From the NCBI GenBank assembly GCA_000690595.2, contig JHUT02000004.1:124001-188000 (forward strand): a stretch of 64,000 nt of DNA. Direction: 5' to 3'. The stretch's first letter is position 1; every line of letters starts with the position of its first letter. Positions 34,532 through 43,642 of this stretch are shown piece by piece. Below the pieces are notes generated by a model. It worked only from the letters and a program-made list of their open reading frames with translations, did no database searches and was not told the origin of the DNA. This stretch comes from Natrinema mahii (GTDB lineage: Archaea > Halobacteriota > Halobacteria > Halobacteriales > Natrialbaceae). Made by a program: the position numbers and the translations under genes.

Positions 34532-35692
34532 TCAGTCGTCGGTCGGTGTCTCTCGCGTCGTCGACTCGAGGCTCCCCGTATCGCGCCCGCCCCAGTCGAA
34601 CCGGCGCTGGAAGTACAGCGCGACGTTGACCAGCGCGAGCAGAACGGGGACCTCGATGAGCGGGCCGACGACGGTGGCGAAGGCGACGCCGGAACCGACG
34701 CCGAAGACGGCGACGGCGACGGCGATGGCGAGTTCGAAGTTGTTCGAGGCCGCGGTGAAGCCGATCGCGGTCGTCGTCGAGTAGTCCGCGCCGATCCCCC
34801 GGCCCATCCCGAAGCTGACGAGGAACATGACGACGAAGTAGATCGTCAGCGGGATGGCGATCAGCAACACGTCGGCAGGCGCGGCGACGATGTTCTCGCC
34901 CTGCGTGGCGAACATCACGACGATGGTAAAGAGCAGGGCGACCAGCGTGAGCGGGTCGATCTTCGGGACGAACTCGTCGTCGTACCACTCCTCGCCTTTG
35001 GTTCGGGTCCCGACGTATCGGGTGAGGATGCCCCCGGCGAAGGGGATCCCGAGGAAAACGGCGATCGCCCAGAACACCTGTTCGGGCGAGACGTTGAACG
35101 TCGTGATCTCGGCCGCGAGCGCCTCCATGCCGAGCAGCGGCGGGAGGACGAGCGCGAAGAACCAGACGTACACCCCGTAGGTGACGATCTGGAAGAGGCT
35201 GTTAAAGGCCACGAGGCCGGTCACGTACTCGGTCGAGCCCTCGGCGAGTTCGTTCCAGACCAACACCATGGCGATACACCGGGCCATCCCGATGAAGACG
35301 AGCCCGAGGAAGTACTCCGGGCGGGCGGGCAGGCCGGGCACGAGCCCGCTGAAGAAAAAGACCGCCAGTCCGAACATCAGCGTCGGCCCGATGAGCCAGT
35401 TCTGGACGAGGCTCAGACCCAGCACCCGCCAGTTGCTGAAGACCGTCGGGAGCCGCGAGTAGTCGGCCTTCGCCAAGGGCGGGTACATCATCGCGACGAG
35501 TCCGATCTCCACGAGATGCAGGTCTCGAATCGGCTCGGTCACCGACGGCGCGACCTGCCCCAGGCCGACGCCGACGATCATTGCGGCGAAGATCCACACG
35601 GTGAGGTACTTGTCGAGGAAATCCATCGACCGCGGATCCCCACAGCTCTCACAACCGCAGTTCGGTCCGTGGTCGTGTGACGCGCTACTCAT
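34532..35692 (-). CDS. acr3: ACR3-type arsenite efflux permease
   Basis: A 386-residue exporter with ten membrane helices. FLDKYLTVWIFAAMIVGVGLG opens the first helix, and IGMARCIAMVLVWNELA contains the cysteine conserved in ACR3 proteins. A metal-binding-like N-terminal tail (His6, His8, Cys12, Cys14, Cys17) precedes it, which is unusual and may collect arsenite or another soft metal. Its ATG overlaps the arsR stop by 8 bp, so translation is coupled. Exports the arsenite made by ArsC. Confidence 0.93.
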   Translation of the reverse strand: MSSASHDHGPNCGCESCGDPRSMDFLDKYLTVWIFAAMIVGVGLGQVAPSVTEPIRDLHLVEIGLVAMMYPPLAKADYSRLPTVFSNWRVLGLSLVQNWLIGPTLMFGLAVFFFSGLVPGLPARPEYFLGLVFIGMARCIAMVLVWNELAEGSTEYVTGLVAFNSLFQIVTYGVYVWFFALVLPPLLGMEALAAEITTFNVSPEQVFWAIAVFLGIPFAGGILTRYVGTRTKGEEWYDDEFVPKIDPLTLVALLFTIVVMFATQGENIVAAPADVLLIAIPLTIYFVVMFLVSFGMGRGIGADYSTTTAIGFTAASNNFELAIAVAVAVFGVGSGVAFATVVGPLIEVPVLLALVNVALYFQRRFDWGGRDTGSLESTTRETPTDD

Positions 35693-36080
35693 CGACGCTC
35701 CCCTCGATGACGGTCACGAGCGCTACGGCGCGGTTGGTCGCCCGGTACTTCTTCCAGCGACCGTCCTTGCGGCCCTCGACGAGGCCGGCCTCGACCAGCC
35801 CCGAGAGCGCGTGGCTGAGCCCGCTCTCGGTAACGTCGACGACCGCGTGGAGTTCACAGACACAGAGTTCCGCTTCTGCGGCGACGAGAACGCGAACGAG
35901 CGTATAGCGCGTCTCGTTTGCCAGCGCCGAAAGAACGTCGAGTTCGGTGTCGACCTGTTCCGGCCCGATCGCTGCCTCGAGCGTGCCGAGTTCGTCGAGC
36001 CGTTCTTCGACAGCTTCGCTGCGACACTCCCCGAGTTCGTCCTCGAGATATCGTTGGAGTCGCTCCGTCGCTCGTGCCAT
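35685..36080 (-). CDS. arsR: ArsR-family metalloregulator
   Basis: A 131-residue winged-helix repressor that should release DNA when it binds arsenite. The helix-turn-helix region has DVLSALANETRYTLVRVLV; the metal site is ELCVCELHAV, the Cys-x-Cys of ArsR; ESGLSHALSGLVEAGLVEGRKDG is the recognition helix and wing. First gene of the ars operon. A palindrome lies between its TATA box and start (36091-36106), an ideal position for autorepression. Confidence 0.92.
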   Translation of the reverse strand: MARATERLQRYLEDELGECRSEAVEERLDELGTLEAAIGPEQVDTELDVLSALANETRYTLVRVLVAAEAELCVCELHAVVDVTESGLSHALSGLVEAGLVEGRKDGRWKKYRATNRAVALVTVIEGSVDE

Positions 36081-36090
36081 CGCTAGTCGG

Positions 36091-36110
36091 TTGAGCAGTA
36101 GCTCAATTAA
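36091..36110 (-). promoter_or_regulatory. ars operon operator and TATA box
   Basis: TTGAGC and GCTCAA flank AGTA at 36091-36106, a perfect inverted repeat. In the minus-strand sense TTAATTG lies at 36104-36110, about 27 bp before the arsR ATG at 36080, so the mRNA should be leaderless. The operator therefore covers the space between the TATA box and the start point, where a bound repressor would block polymerase. Confidence 0.65.
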
Positions 36111-36220
36111 TGCTTCCGGTAGAAATCTATACTAGTGGCAAGAGTCCTATATAGCGGACACAGGACCGAGGTGTTGGAATCAGCCGAATGCTTTTGGTTG
36201 AGCGTTTTCTAAACTGGCGT

Positions 36221-36640
36221 ATGGAGAATCAGCAGAGAGGCGAGTCTCGTCTCGACCGGGTCAGTGAAAGCAGTCGGAAGCAACGGGAGGGAGCAGAATT
36301 CGTCGGTGCGTTCGGGAAGAAAACCAGGAGTTCCGATCTCGTCTTTCTCGAGGGGGTGCTCCCAGAACGGGACGGAAAGGTCGCTCGGAGGGAACCGCCG
36401 TCACGGCAGCTAGAAATCTGTCTCCAAACGCTCGAAGCGGAACTGGACCGGTATGGCAAAGATCCATCAGACGTGCTTCAATTAACGGTGTATCTCACAG
36501 ACATGGATGCGTACGGGGAAATCAATGACACGTACGAGCAGTTCTTCGAGACGACATGCCCCGCACGTACGACGGTGGGCGTCTGTGAACTCCTCGGAGG
36601 GGCGGCAGTGACCGTTGACGGTGTTATCGCTATCGAATGA
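36221..36640 (+). CDS. RidA/YjgF-family protein
   Basis: A 139-residue protein of the RidA family, whose best-known members hydrolyse reactive enamines and imines. The C-terminal half carries the signature: LQLTVYLTDMDAYGEINDTYEQFF, then PARTTVGVCEL, with the conserved Arg of the active site, and VTVDGVIAIE. The N-terminal 35 residues are polar and not typical. Third positions are noticeably less GC-rich than the surroundings, as is the following 295 bp, which hints at recent acquisition. An alternative ATG at 36188 would add 11 residues. Confidence 0.82.
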   Translation: MENQQRGESRLDRVSESSRKQREGAEFVGAFGKKTRSSDLVFLEGVLPERDGKVARREPPSRQLEICLQTLEAELDRYGKDPSDVLQLTVYLTDMDAYGEINDTYEQFFETTCPARTTVGVCELLGGAAVTVDGVIAIE

Positions 36641-36935
36641 TAGCGACGGTCGCGTATGCACGTACCGAATCACCTCGTTGCGTTCGACGTCTGACACAGT
36701 GGAACTACTACCGGAGTCGCCGACCCAGTGGGAGGTCGTTGCTGGAAGGGCGAAATTCGTCCGAAGATGGGGACTCTCGTGCGGCAACTTGCCTGTGCCA
36801 GACTGGGAACGGCTGCCGGCGGTTCCGGTCGTTGCCGGATACACGGCAGATTAAAGAGTCGAGACTACCCGCGGTTCGGGCGGCATGTTGGTTCGAAAAA
36901 ACGTTGTTGTGGCCACGATGTGGCCCGCTCAAATT

Positions 36936-37325
36936 TTAAATGACGCGGTTCTGCAGGTAGTCGAGGTGCTTGGCGTTGTAGACGATCTTGACCTCGTCGG
37001 TCTCGGGCGAGCCGATGCAGGTCAGGCGGACGTTCTTCTCTTCGACTTCCTCGTCGGAGAGGATCTGCTGCATGTCCATGTCGATCTCGCCCTCCTTGAC
37101 GATCGCCGCACAGTTCGCACAGGCACCTGCGCGACACGAGAACGGCCAGTCGTAGCCCTGGGCCTCGGCCGCCTCGAGGATGTATTCGCCCTCGGCGACA
37201 TCGAGCGACCCGTAGTCCTCGTCGTCGAGGCCGGCGTCTGCGGCCTCGTCGAAGAGGTCCTCGTCGTCCATGTCCCAGCCGTGGTCGTCCAGTACTTCGT
37301 AGTTGAGGTATTCTACCGTGGGCAT
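36936..37325 (-). CDS. fer: Halobacterial 2Fe-2S ferredoxin
   Basis: A 129-residue plant-type ferredoxin, the main soluble electron carrier for 2-oxoacid oxidoreductases in haloarchaea. Cluster ligands are Cys64, Cys69, Cys72 and Cys103 ([11 protein letters not shown] and RLTC). The hyperacidic N-terminal insertion (about 12-40) is typical of halophilic ferredoxins. ATG at 37325 matches the family start [11 protein letters not shown]; the upstream ATG at 37349 does not. Stands alone. Confidence 0.95.
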   Translation of the reverse strand: MPTVEYLNYEVLDDHGWDMDDEDLFDEAADAGLDDEDYGSLDVAEGEYILEAAEAQGYDWPFSCRAGACANCAAIVKEGEIDMDMQQILSDEEVEEKNVRLTCIGSPETDEVKIVYNAKHLDYLQNRVI

Positions 37326-37579
37326 CAGTCTTCGGTTCGGGTCCCGCACTGGTATAGCTTGCTGTTCAGTCCTAAATTGTCTATGAGTCAGAATCGACCA
37401 ATTCGAAGAGAATAATCACCGTGTTCGTTATAGGATCGGCGAACAGGCCCGAGAAGAAAAAGAAGTGTTGGACGGAACCCGTCAAATAGTGGTTGTATTT
37501 GCCGAATCCAAAATCCGTCGTCGGACGGACGTGAGTCGTCGCTGGTCGCCGTCAGCGCCGATCCCGAACCGCGGTCCGG

Positions 37580-38764
37580 TCAGAACCCGAAGATCGGGAC
37601 GAACCGGAAGGTGAGATAGGCCCCGATCGTCGAGATGGCCGGGACGACGTTCTGCATCAGGATAACGCGGGCAGTCGTCGAGGGGTCGAACAGGTCCGAG
37701 GCCTTCGGGATGTCCTCGACGTCTTCTTCGCCGATCTCCGGGGAGCGTTCGCCCTCCTCCTCGGCTGTCAGCGCGCCGACGGAGACGCGGGTTTCCTCGC
37801 CGCGGGCGGCGTCGGACAGCGTCGTCGTCCGGGTGGCTCGTCCCCAGCCCAGTCCGACGATGCTCATCGTCGCGATGACGACGAAGCTCGCGGGGATGCC
37901 GATCGACGAGAGTCCGATGACGATTCCCGAGCTGATGACCGCGACGACGATCGCCGCCGTCAGCGGCAGGTTCGTGATGTCGTTGCCAAGCGTGTCGAGC
38001 GTTCGGCGGGCGATCGTGAAACAGCCGACCGCGACCGCCGCGCAGCCGATCAAGATGAGCGGCACCATGTCGACGTCGCCGGTGCCGTAGATCGGCGCGA
38101 TCGCGTTGGCGATGTTGCTCGTCCCCGAGGCAAAGCCCATGAGACACCCGATCGCGACGACGGTCAGCGCCCCGGTGATCTCCCGGCGGTCGGCGCCGAC
38201 GCCGAACTGGAGTCGTGGGACGAGCCCGGACCGGTCGATCGAGACCATCGGTCGACCCTCCTGATTCCCCTCGATGGCGACCCAGGCGTTGATCTGCGGA
38301 TAGAAGTAGCGCCCGACCACGCCGGCCACCCAGAACCCGAGGATCGGCGCGACGATCCACCAGACGGCGATTTCGCCGAGTTCGTCCCAGTTGAGTTCGC
38401 CGGTCGCCATCCCCAGCGCGGCGATCGCACCGACCGCGGTCATCGACGTCGAGGCCGGGACGCCGGCGTAGTTGCCGACGAACAGCGCGCCGCCGATAAA
38501 AAAGAGGACGGCGACGTTCGAGCGCAGCGTGAAGATCGAGGTATCGGTGACGAGGTCGTTGCCCAGCGTGTCGACGACCTGCGGGCCGATGGTGTAGGCG
38601 CCGACGAAAAAGAAAATCGACATCAGGCCGGCGGCCATCACCTTCGTGATCACGTTCGCGCCGACGGCCGGCCCGAACGCGGGGCCGGTCGTCGAGCCGC
38701 CGATGTTGTAGCCGACGAAGATCGCAGTGAGAATCCCGACGATCAGTAACGGTTCCGCGTTCAC
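37580..38764 (-). CDS. Inorganic phosphate transporter, PiT family (1)
   Basis: A 394-residue permease with about ten membrane helices in two inverted halves. The PiT signature GYNIGGSTTGPAFGPAVGANVITK is near the N terminus (about 18-41), and the second half has FASGTSNIANAIAP. A hydrophilic acidic loop (about 310-355) separates the last helices. A second PiT gene lies at 49988-51181. Neither has an adjacent PhoU-like partner. Phosphate or sulfate transport are both possible. Confidence 0.9.
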   Translation of the reverse strand: MNAEPLLIVGILTAIFVGYNIGGSTTGPAFGPAVGANVITKVMAAGLMSIFFFVGAYTIGPQVVDTLGNDLVTDTSIFTLRSNVAVLFFIGGALFVGNYAGVPASTSMTAVGAIAALGMATGELNWDELGEIAVWWIVAPILGFWVAGVVGRYFYPQINAWVAIEGNQEGRPMVSIDRSGLVPRLQFGVGADRREITGALTVVAIGCLMGFASGTSNIANAIAPIYGTGDVDMVPLILIGCAAVAVGCFTIARRTLDTLGNDITNLPLTAAIVVAVISSGIVIGLSSIGIPASFVVIATMSIVGLGWGRATRTTTLSDAARGEETRVSVGALTAEEEGERSPEIGEEDVEDIPKASDLFDPSTTARVILMQNVVPAISTIGAYLTFRFVPIFGF

Positions 38765-38888
38765 GATCGGAAGTCACGCGATCCGATACTAAAAACACGA
38801 CTGTTTCTCCCGGCAGATGACACGGGGCCTGACGGACGGTCCGGGAGAAACCGTCGCCTTTACTCGCGCCGGCCCCGCGCACTCGAGT

Positions 38889-39641
38889 ATGACCGACGAC
38901 GCAGGCGGCGATTTCGGCGAGTTCGAGGTGATCCCGGCGGTCGACATTCAGGACGGCGAGGTCGTCCAGCTCGTACAGGGCGAACGCGGCACCGAAAAGA
39001 CCTACGGCGAGCCGGTCGAGGCCGCCCGGCGGTGGCTCGACGCCGGCGCGGAATCGCTGCATCTGGTCGACCTCGACGGGGCATTCGAGGGCGAACGGGC
39101 GAACGCCGACGCCATCGACGCGGTGATCGACGCCGTCGACGTCCCCACACAGCTGGGCGGGGGCATCCGCACCGTCGACGACGCGGTCGACCTGCTCGAG
39201 CGGGGCGTCGACCGGGTCATCCTCGGGACGGCGGCGGTCGAGTCGCCGGAGATCGTCGGCGAGATCAGCGACCGCCAGCCGGACAGCGTCGTGGTCAGCC
39301 TCGACGCGAAGGACGGCGAGGTCGTCGTCGAGGGCTGGACCGAGGGCGCGGGGATCAGTCCCGTGGACGCGGCCAAACGGTACGAGGACCTCGGAGCCGC
39401 CGCAATCCTCTTTACCAACGTCGACGTCGAGGGGCGACTCGAGGGCGTCGCGACCGAACCGGTCCGCGAACTGGTCGAGGCGACGGAGATTCCGGTGATC
39501 GCCAGCGGCGGCGTCGCGACCCTCGCGGACGTCCGTGACCTCGAAGCCGCCGGCGCGGCGGCCGTGGTCGTCGGGAGCGCGCTCTACGAGGGGAACTTCA
39601 CGCTCGAGGAGGCACAGACTGCGGTCGACGGTGACGAGTAG
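38889..39641 (+). CDS. hisA: ProFAR isomerase (HisA)
   Basis: A 250-residue TIM-barrel enzyme of histidine synthesis. IPAVDIQDGEVVQLVQG holds the catalytic Asp at the end of strand 1; LGGGIRTVDD and IASGGVATLAD are the two phosphate-binding loops; LFTNVDVEGRLEG carries the second catalytic Asp in the usual T-D position shifted to N-V-D. TrpF-like function is unlikely given hisB and hisI nearby. Start ATG at 38889 follows a short intergenic region shared with the divergent PiT gene. Confidence 0.92.
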   Translation: MTDDAGGDFGEFEVIPAVDIQDGEVVQLVQGERGTEKTYGEPVEAARRWLDAGAESLHLVDLDGAFEGERANADAIDAVIDAVDVPTQLGGGIRTVDDAVDLLERGVDRVILGTAAVESPEIVGEISDRQPDSVVVSLDAKDGEVVVEGWTEGAGISPVDAAKRYEDLGAAAILFTNVDVEGRLEGVATEPVRELVEATEIPVIASGGVATLADVRDLEAAGAAAVVVGSALYEGNFTLEEAQTAVDGDE

Positions 39642-39693
39642 TCGGCTCGAGCGACGGCGGGAGCGAACGCGACGGACGACGAACCGTCTCCCG

Positions 39694-39864
39694 GTGGCTG
39701 ACGCGGACTCTCACTGGTCCGACCACATCCGGACAGCCGCGGTGTTTGCCCCGCTGCCGGCGGTGATCGTCGTCGGCCCGCTCGTCGCCGTCCTCGGCCT
39801 CGCGGTCGTGCTATGTCTTCTTCCCGACGGCGACTCGAGCGGTGACTCGACGAGGACGGCGTGA
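39694..39864 (+). CDS. Possible small membrane protein
   Basis: A 56-residue reading frame from GTG at 39694 with one or two hydrophobic helices (about 12-44) and an acidic tail (DGDSSGDST). It follows hisA by 52 bp on the same strand. Composition fits a real haloarchaeal small protein, but no ribosome site or relative supports it strongly. Confidence 0.4.
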   Translation: MADADSHWSDHIRTAAVFAPLPAVIVVGPLVAVLGLAVVLCLLPDGDSSGDSTRTA

Positions 39865-40059
39865 CCGGTCGAACACGGATCGTCGTCGTCGTGGCCGGGA
39901 GCGCGGCTCGAGCGCTGCGAGAGCCGTGTGACTCGGGGAAGGGCAGGCAGTTCACGGACATTCACCGCGAGTGAGCGCCGTAGGCGCGAACGAGCGGGCC
40001 GACGACCGATGTGGAGGCTCGCGGAGCGAGCCGAAACGGAGGGAGGAGTGCTTTTATCC

Positions 40060-40106
40060 TAAATTTTGCCGAGGGCCGCCAAAGGCGGCCCGTAGAGCAA
40101 AATTTA
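40060..40106. terminator. Long two-part hairpin downstream of trkH
   Basis: TAAATTTTGC (40060-40069) pairs with GCAAAATTTA (40097-40106), and inside it GGGCCGCC pairs with GGCGGCCC around an AAA loop. The structure is 4 bp downstream of the trkH stop on the minus strand and includes T-runs on both strands, so it could end transcription from either side. The upstream 245 bp hold no gene. It could also be a small repeat element. Confidence 0.5.
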
Positions 40107-40110
40107 GTTC

Positions 40111-41607
40111 CTAGGACCGCCAGAACTCCGGCGTCAACAGCACGAGGACGGGAATGATCTCGATGCGGCCGATCCACATCATGACGATCATCAGAGTGCG
40201 TGTCACCGGCGAAAACGCCAGGTAGTTGTCGAACGGGCCGGCGACGCCGAACGCGGGGCCGATGTTGAGAAAGATCGATGCGGCCGCGCCGAGGGCGTCG
40301 AACTCGTCGACCGGGGAGCCGACGCGAGCGGCGTCGACGACGATCACGACCGTCAGCAGGAAGAAGATGACCAGCGCGAGGGTGACGTAGGTGAAGACGT
40401 CGCCGACCGTCTCCTCGTCGACCACGGAATCGTCGAGCCGAATCGGCCGCACGGCGTCCGGGTGGATGGCGGTAAACAAGTTCCGGCGAAAGGCCTTCAG
40501 AACGACCAGCCAGCGCAGCGACTTGATCGAACACGTCGTCGAACCGGCCATCCCGCCGGTGAACATACAGAGAAACAGCATGTGTTTCGCGCCGGGCGAC
40601 CAGAGATCGAAGTTAGCCGAGGCGTACCCCGTCGTCGTCACCATCGACACCACGTTGAACAGCCCGTGGCGGATCGTCGGCTCGAGCCCCATCACGAGGT
40701 CGGGATCGAGAACGAGCGTCGCGACGACGACCGCCGTCACGGTCGCGAGCAGCCCAGTGTAAAAGCGGAACTCGGCCGACTCGAGGGGGCGGTAAAAGTC
40801 GCCCCGCGTGATCGCGTAGAGCAACACGAAGTTGGTCGCGCCGACGATCATGACGGGGATGAGCGTCCACTGGACCGCCGGGGAGAACGCGCCGATGCTG
40901 TCGGGCTGAGGCGAGAAGCCGGCGGTCGAGACGCTCGTCAGTGCGTGGGCGACGGCGTTGTAGAGGTCCATCTCGGGCGCGAGCCCGACGAGCGACAGCG
41001 CGACCAGCACGAGCGTCGTCAGCGCCGTCAGGCCGATGTAGATGCCCCAGATGAGTCGGGCGGTCTCGTCGAGGTGGGGCCGGAGCTTGCGGACGCTTCG
41101 CGTCTGTGTTTCGGTCTCCATCAGCTGGGCACCGCCGACGAGCAGGTGCGAGAACAGCCCGATCGCGACGATCAGGATCCCGAGGCCGCCGAGCCACTGG
41201 AGGATCGCCCGCCAGAGCATGATCGCCCGCGAGTGGACCGAAAAGTCCGCGATCACGGTCGCGCCGGTCGTGGTCACGCCGCTGGTACTCTCGAAGACGG
41301 CGTTGACCGGCCGCGCGAGGACGCCGTCACCGGCGACGAGAAACGGGACCGACCCGATCAGCGCGACGCCCAGCCACGTCAGCGCGACCATCAGGAACGC
41401 CTCTCGCTGTTGGATCTCTCGCTCGTCGGCCAGCGCCTCGAGGCCGGCTCCGAGAACGACCGTGACGGCGATCGTGACGAGAAACGGGAGCGGGTCGTCG
41501 CCGTCGACGAGTGCGAGCGCGAGCGGGCCGCCAAGCGGGACGGCGAGCCACTTCAAGACCGTCCCGGTGAGACTACAGCTCGAGCGCCAGTCGACGCGAA
41601 TCCGCAT
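40111..41607 (-). CDS. trkH: Potassium uptake protein, TrkH family
   Basis: A 498-residue membrane subunit of a Trk K+ channel/transporter, needed for the high internal K+ of haloarchaea. Four pore-loop repeats are visible around STSGVTTTGATV, LTSVSTAGFSP, VSMVTTTGYAS and LNIGPAFGVAG. ATG 41607 is chosen to start at MRIRVDWRSS, as is common; an ATG at 41622 would add five residues. No TrkA regulator gene is adjacent, so it must be encoded elsewhere. Confidence 0.92.
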   Translation of the reverse strand: MRIRVDWRSSCSLTGTVLKWLAVPLGGPLALALVDGDDPLPFLVTIAVTVVLGAGLEALADEREIQQREAFLMVALTWLGVALIGSVPFLVAGDGVLARPVNAVFESTSGVTTTGATVIADFSVHSRAIMLWRAILQWLGGLGILIVAIGLFSHLLVGGAQLMETETQTRSVRKLRPHLDETARLIWGIYIGLTALTTLVLVALSLVGLAPEMDLYNAVAHALTSVSTAGFSPQPDSIGAFSPAVQWTLIPVMIVGATNFVLLYAITRGDFYRPLESAEFRFYTGLLATVTAVVVATLVLDPDLVMGLEPTIRHGLFNVVSMVTTTGYASANFDLWSPGAKHMLFLCMFTGGMAGSTTCSIKSLRWLVVLKAFRRNLFTAIHPDAVRPIRLDDSVVDEETVGDVFTYVTLALVIFFLLTVVIVVDAARVGSPVDEFDALGAAASIFLNIGPAFGVAGPFDNYLAFSPVTRTLMIVMMWIGRIEIIPVLVLLTPEFWRS

Positions 41608-41698
41608 GGAACACGCCGACATGTGGGACGAACCGAAATAACAGTTCGGACACCGGGCGGTGAGGCATCCGTTCCGTGATCGCTCGCGCGATCCGGAC

Positions 41699-41956
41699 TC
41701 ACCGGTTGTAGCTGTGGCCGAGATAGAGCGCGAGGACGTTGATCGCGAGCAGGGCCAGGAAGGTCAGCGTCACGTGGGGATCGCCCAGCCCCTGCATGAG
41801 AAGCGGCAGATGGACGAACGGCAACGCGATCGCACCCCAGAACGACAGGAACTGTGCGGGGCGCTTGACCGACCGGCGGAGCCGGCCGCGGTCGCGTTCC
41901 GTCTCCGGGTTCGACGGACCGATCGATTCGTTCGACAGTGGGGAGGGGTTTGGCAT
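41699..41956 (-). CDS. Small membrane protein, unknown function
   Basis: An 85-residue protein: a polar N terminus (about 1-30), a basic patch (RLRRSVKR), then two hydrophobic helices (about 35-53 and 58-78) and the end LGHSYNR. ATG 41956 is preferred over 42004, as the added residues look non-coding. No family recognised. It lies upstream of trkH on the same strand. Confidence 0.65.
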   Translation of the reverse strand: MPNPSPLSNESIGPSNPETERDRGRLRRSVKRPAQFLSFWGAIALPFVHLPLLMQGLGDPHVTLTFLALLAINVLALYLGHSYNR

Positions 41957-42231
41957 CGGATCGGGGCACCTCGTCTCGAATACGACATTCACTGGGGGCA
42001 TCATATAACGGGTCGACGGTTGGCGTCGTTTCGGTCCGTTTTACCACACGCGTGGCGGGTAAATGATGTTTTTACGCCGACTGAGATTCGCTTAGACGTT
42101 TTATAATAGTCACTCATACAGTTTCAGGCCTCAGAGCGGTTACACCGGATTCGGTGACCGATTCGAGGAGTGTTGGGAGGTGGGCACTGGCGAGCGGAAC
42201 CGCCTTGTATCGGGGGCGGCATGCGTTCGAC

Positions 42232-42819
42232 ATGAGCGAGCGAACGGCAACGGTCACGCGCGAGACGGCCGAGACGTCGATCGAGTGTACCCTCGAGATC
42301 GACGGGAGCGGGACGGCCGCGGTCGACACCGGCATCGGCTTTTTCGATCACATGCTGACGTCGTTCGCGAAACACGGCCTGTTCGACCTCGCGGTCGACT
42401 GCGACGGCGACCTCGAGATCGACGACCACCACACCGTCGAGGACGTCGCGATCGTCCTCGGCGAAGCGTTCGACGCGGCGCTTGGCGACCGGTCGGGAAT
42501 CGTCCGATACGCCGACCGACGCGTCCCGCTGGACGAGGCGGTCGCGGGGGCCGTCGTCGACGTCAGCGGCCGGCCGCGCTTTTACTTCGAGGGTGACTTC
42601 TCCCAGGCGTCGGTCGGCGGGTTCACCAGCGACATGGCCCGTCACTTCGGGGAGTCGCTGGCGATGAACGCCGGCCTGACGCTCCACCTCGAGGTCGACG
42701 GGGAGAACGCCCACCACGAGGTCGAGGCGCTGTTCAAGGCGCTTGCACGGACGCTCGACGACGCGACCCGGATCGACGAGCGCCGAGAGGGAACGCCCAG
42801 CACGAAGGGGACGCTCTAG
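42232..42819 (+). CDS. hisB: Imidazoleglycerol-phosphate dehydratase
   Basis: A 195-residue Mn2+-dependent enzyme of histidine synthesis. Metal-binding histidine motifs are [33 protein letters not shown] and [12 protein letters not shown]. It is the monofunctional archaeal form without a phosphatase domain. Its TAG stop directly abuts the stop of the convergent zinc-ribbon gene, with no base between. Confidence 0.95.
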   Translation: MSERTATVTRETAETSIECTLEIDGSGTAAVDTGIGFFDHMLTSFAKHGLFDLAVDCDGDLEIDDHHTVEDVAIVLGEAFDAALGDRSGIVRYADRRVPLDEAVAGAVVDVSGRPRFYFEGDFSQASVGGFTSDMARHFGESLAMNAGLTLHLEVDGENAHHEVEALFKALARTLDDATRIDERREGTPSTKGTL

Positions 42820-43521
42820 TCACGGTCGCCGAAGCGTCTCCCCCTTCTCGACGAACTCCCCGTCTTCGATCGCGTAATCGACGATCGCCTCGACCTCGCG
42901 GCCCTCGAGGTCGTAGGCCCCGGCGGCCAGGTCCTCGACGGCGCGTCGGTCCATGGGAAACTCACGGTTGCGCAGGAGCCGAACGACCTTGGCGTAGGCC
43001 GCCGGCCGCGACCCGGTCGCGGCCCCGTCCTCACCGTCGTCTCCGTCGGAATCGCTCTCGGTGACAGCATCGGGGGCGGTGGAGTCATCGTCGCCGGCGG
43101 CCGTCCCGTCAGCCGAGCCGGCGTCGGAACCGTGCTCGTCGCGCTCGAACGTGATCCCGTCCTCGAGCGACGCGCCGCCATCGTCGGCGTCGGCCCTCGC
43201 GGTGGCAGAGTCGCTTTTGGGGCCGCTATCGGGGTCTGGATCGGGTTCCGCCGCGTCGGCGGTCGTCGGAGCGGTCGCGGCCGAGCTCCCCCCGTCGGAC
43301 CGCTCGTCGCCGGTCGCGTCGGGGACCGCCCGATCGGCAGCCGCGCCGTCGCGGGCCCGAGCGAGCAGCGGCTCGAGCAGCCCCTCGAGCCGCCCCCGAC
43401 AGTCGGGACAGAGGGCGACCCGTCGCTGCTCGGCCTCGGTCGGCTCGAGTTCGGGCGGGACGATCTCGAAGGTACCGGCGGCGTCGCCGTCGCAGAAGTC
43501 ACAGGTCCGGAGTTCGCGCAT
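42820..43521 (-). CDS. Haloarchaeal zinc-ribbon protein with acidic linker
   Basis: A 233-residue protein. An N-terminal zinc ribbon has two Cys pairs: CDFCDG at 7-10 and CPDCRG at about 38-41. A long disordered Asp/Ser/Ala/Thr linker (about 60-170) joins it to a C-terminal helical domain (about 172-233) with YAKVVRLLRNREFPMDRRAVEDLAAG, a small DNA- or protein-binding-like helical fold. No function is known to me. It is convergent with hisB. Confidence 0.8.
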   Translation of the reverse strand: MRELRTCDFCDGDAAGTFEIVPPELEPTEAEQRRVALCPDCRGRLEGLLEPLLARARDGAAADRAVPDATGDERSDGGSSAATAPTTADAAEPDPDPDSGPKSDSATARADADDGGASLEDGITFERDEHGSDAGSADGTAAGDDDSTAPDAVTESDSDGDDGEDGAATGSRPAAYAKVVRLLRNREFPMDRRAVEDLAAGAYDLEGREVEAIVDYAIEDGEFVEKGETLRRP

Positions 43522-43642
43522 ACGAAAGGGTATCGGGCCGGGGCCTACAAAAGCCTCCGTCAGACGAGCGACGAAGGCCGGCGTCGTCGAACGAGTTCAA
43601 TCACCGGACATTATACCGCCCCGACCGTAGGGGCGACAACGA

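Noticed and set aside
36615-36854. 79-codon frame after the RidA gene (ends VVAGYTAD)
   Set aside because: It overlaps the RidA 3' end and has no start signal or known motif; a decayed gene is possible, but support is too weak.
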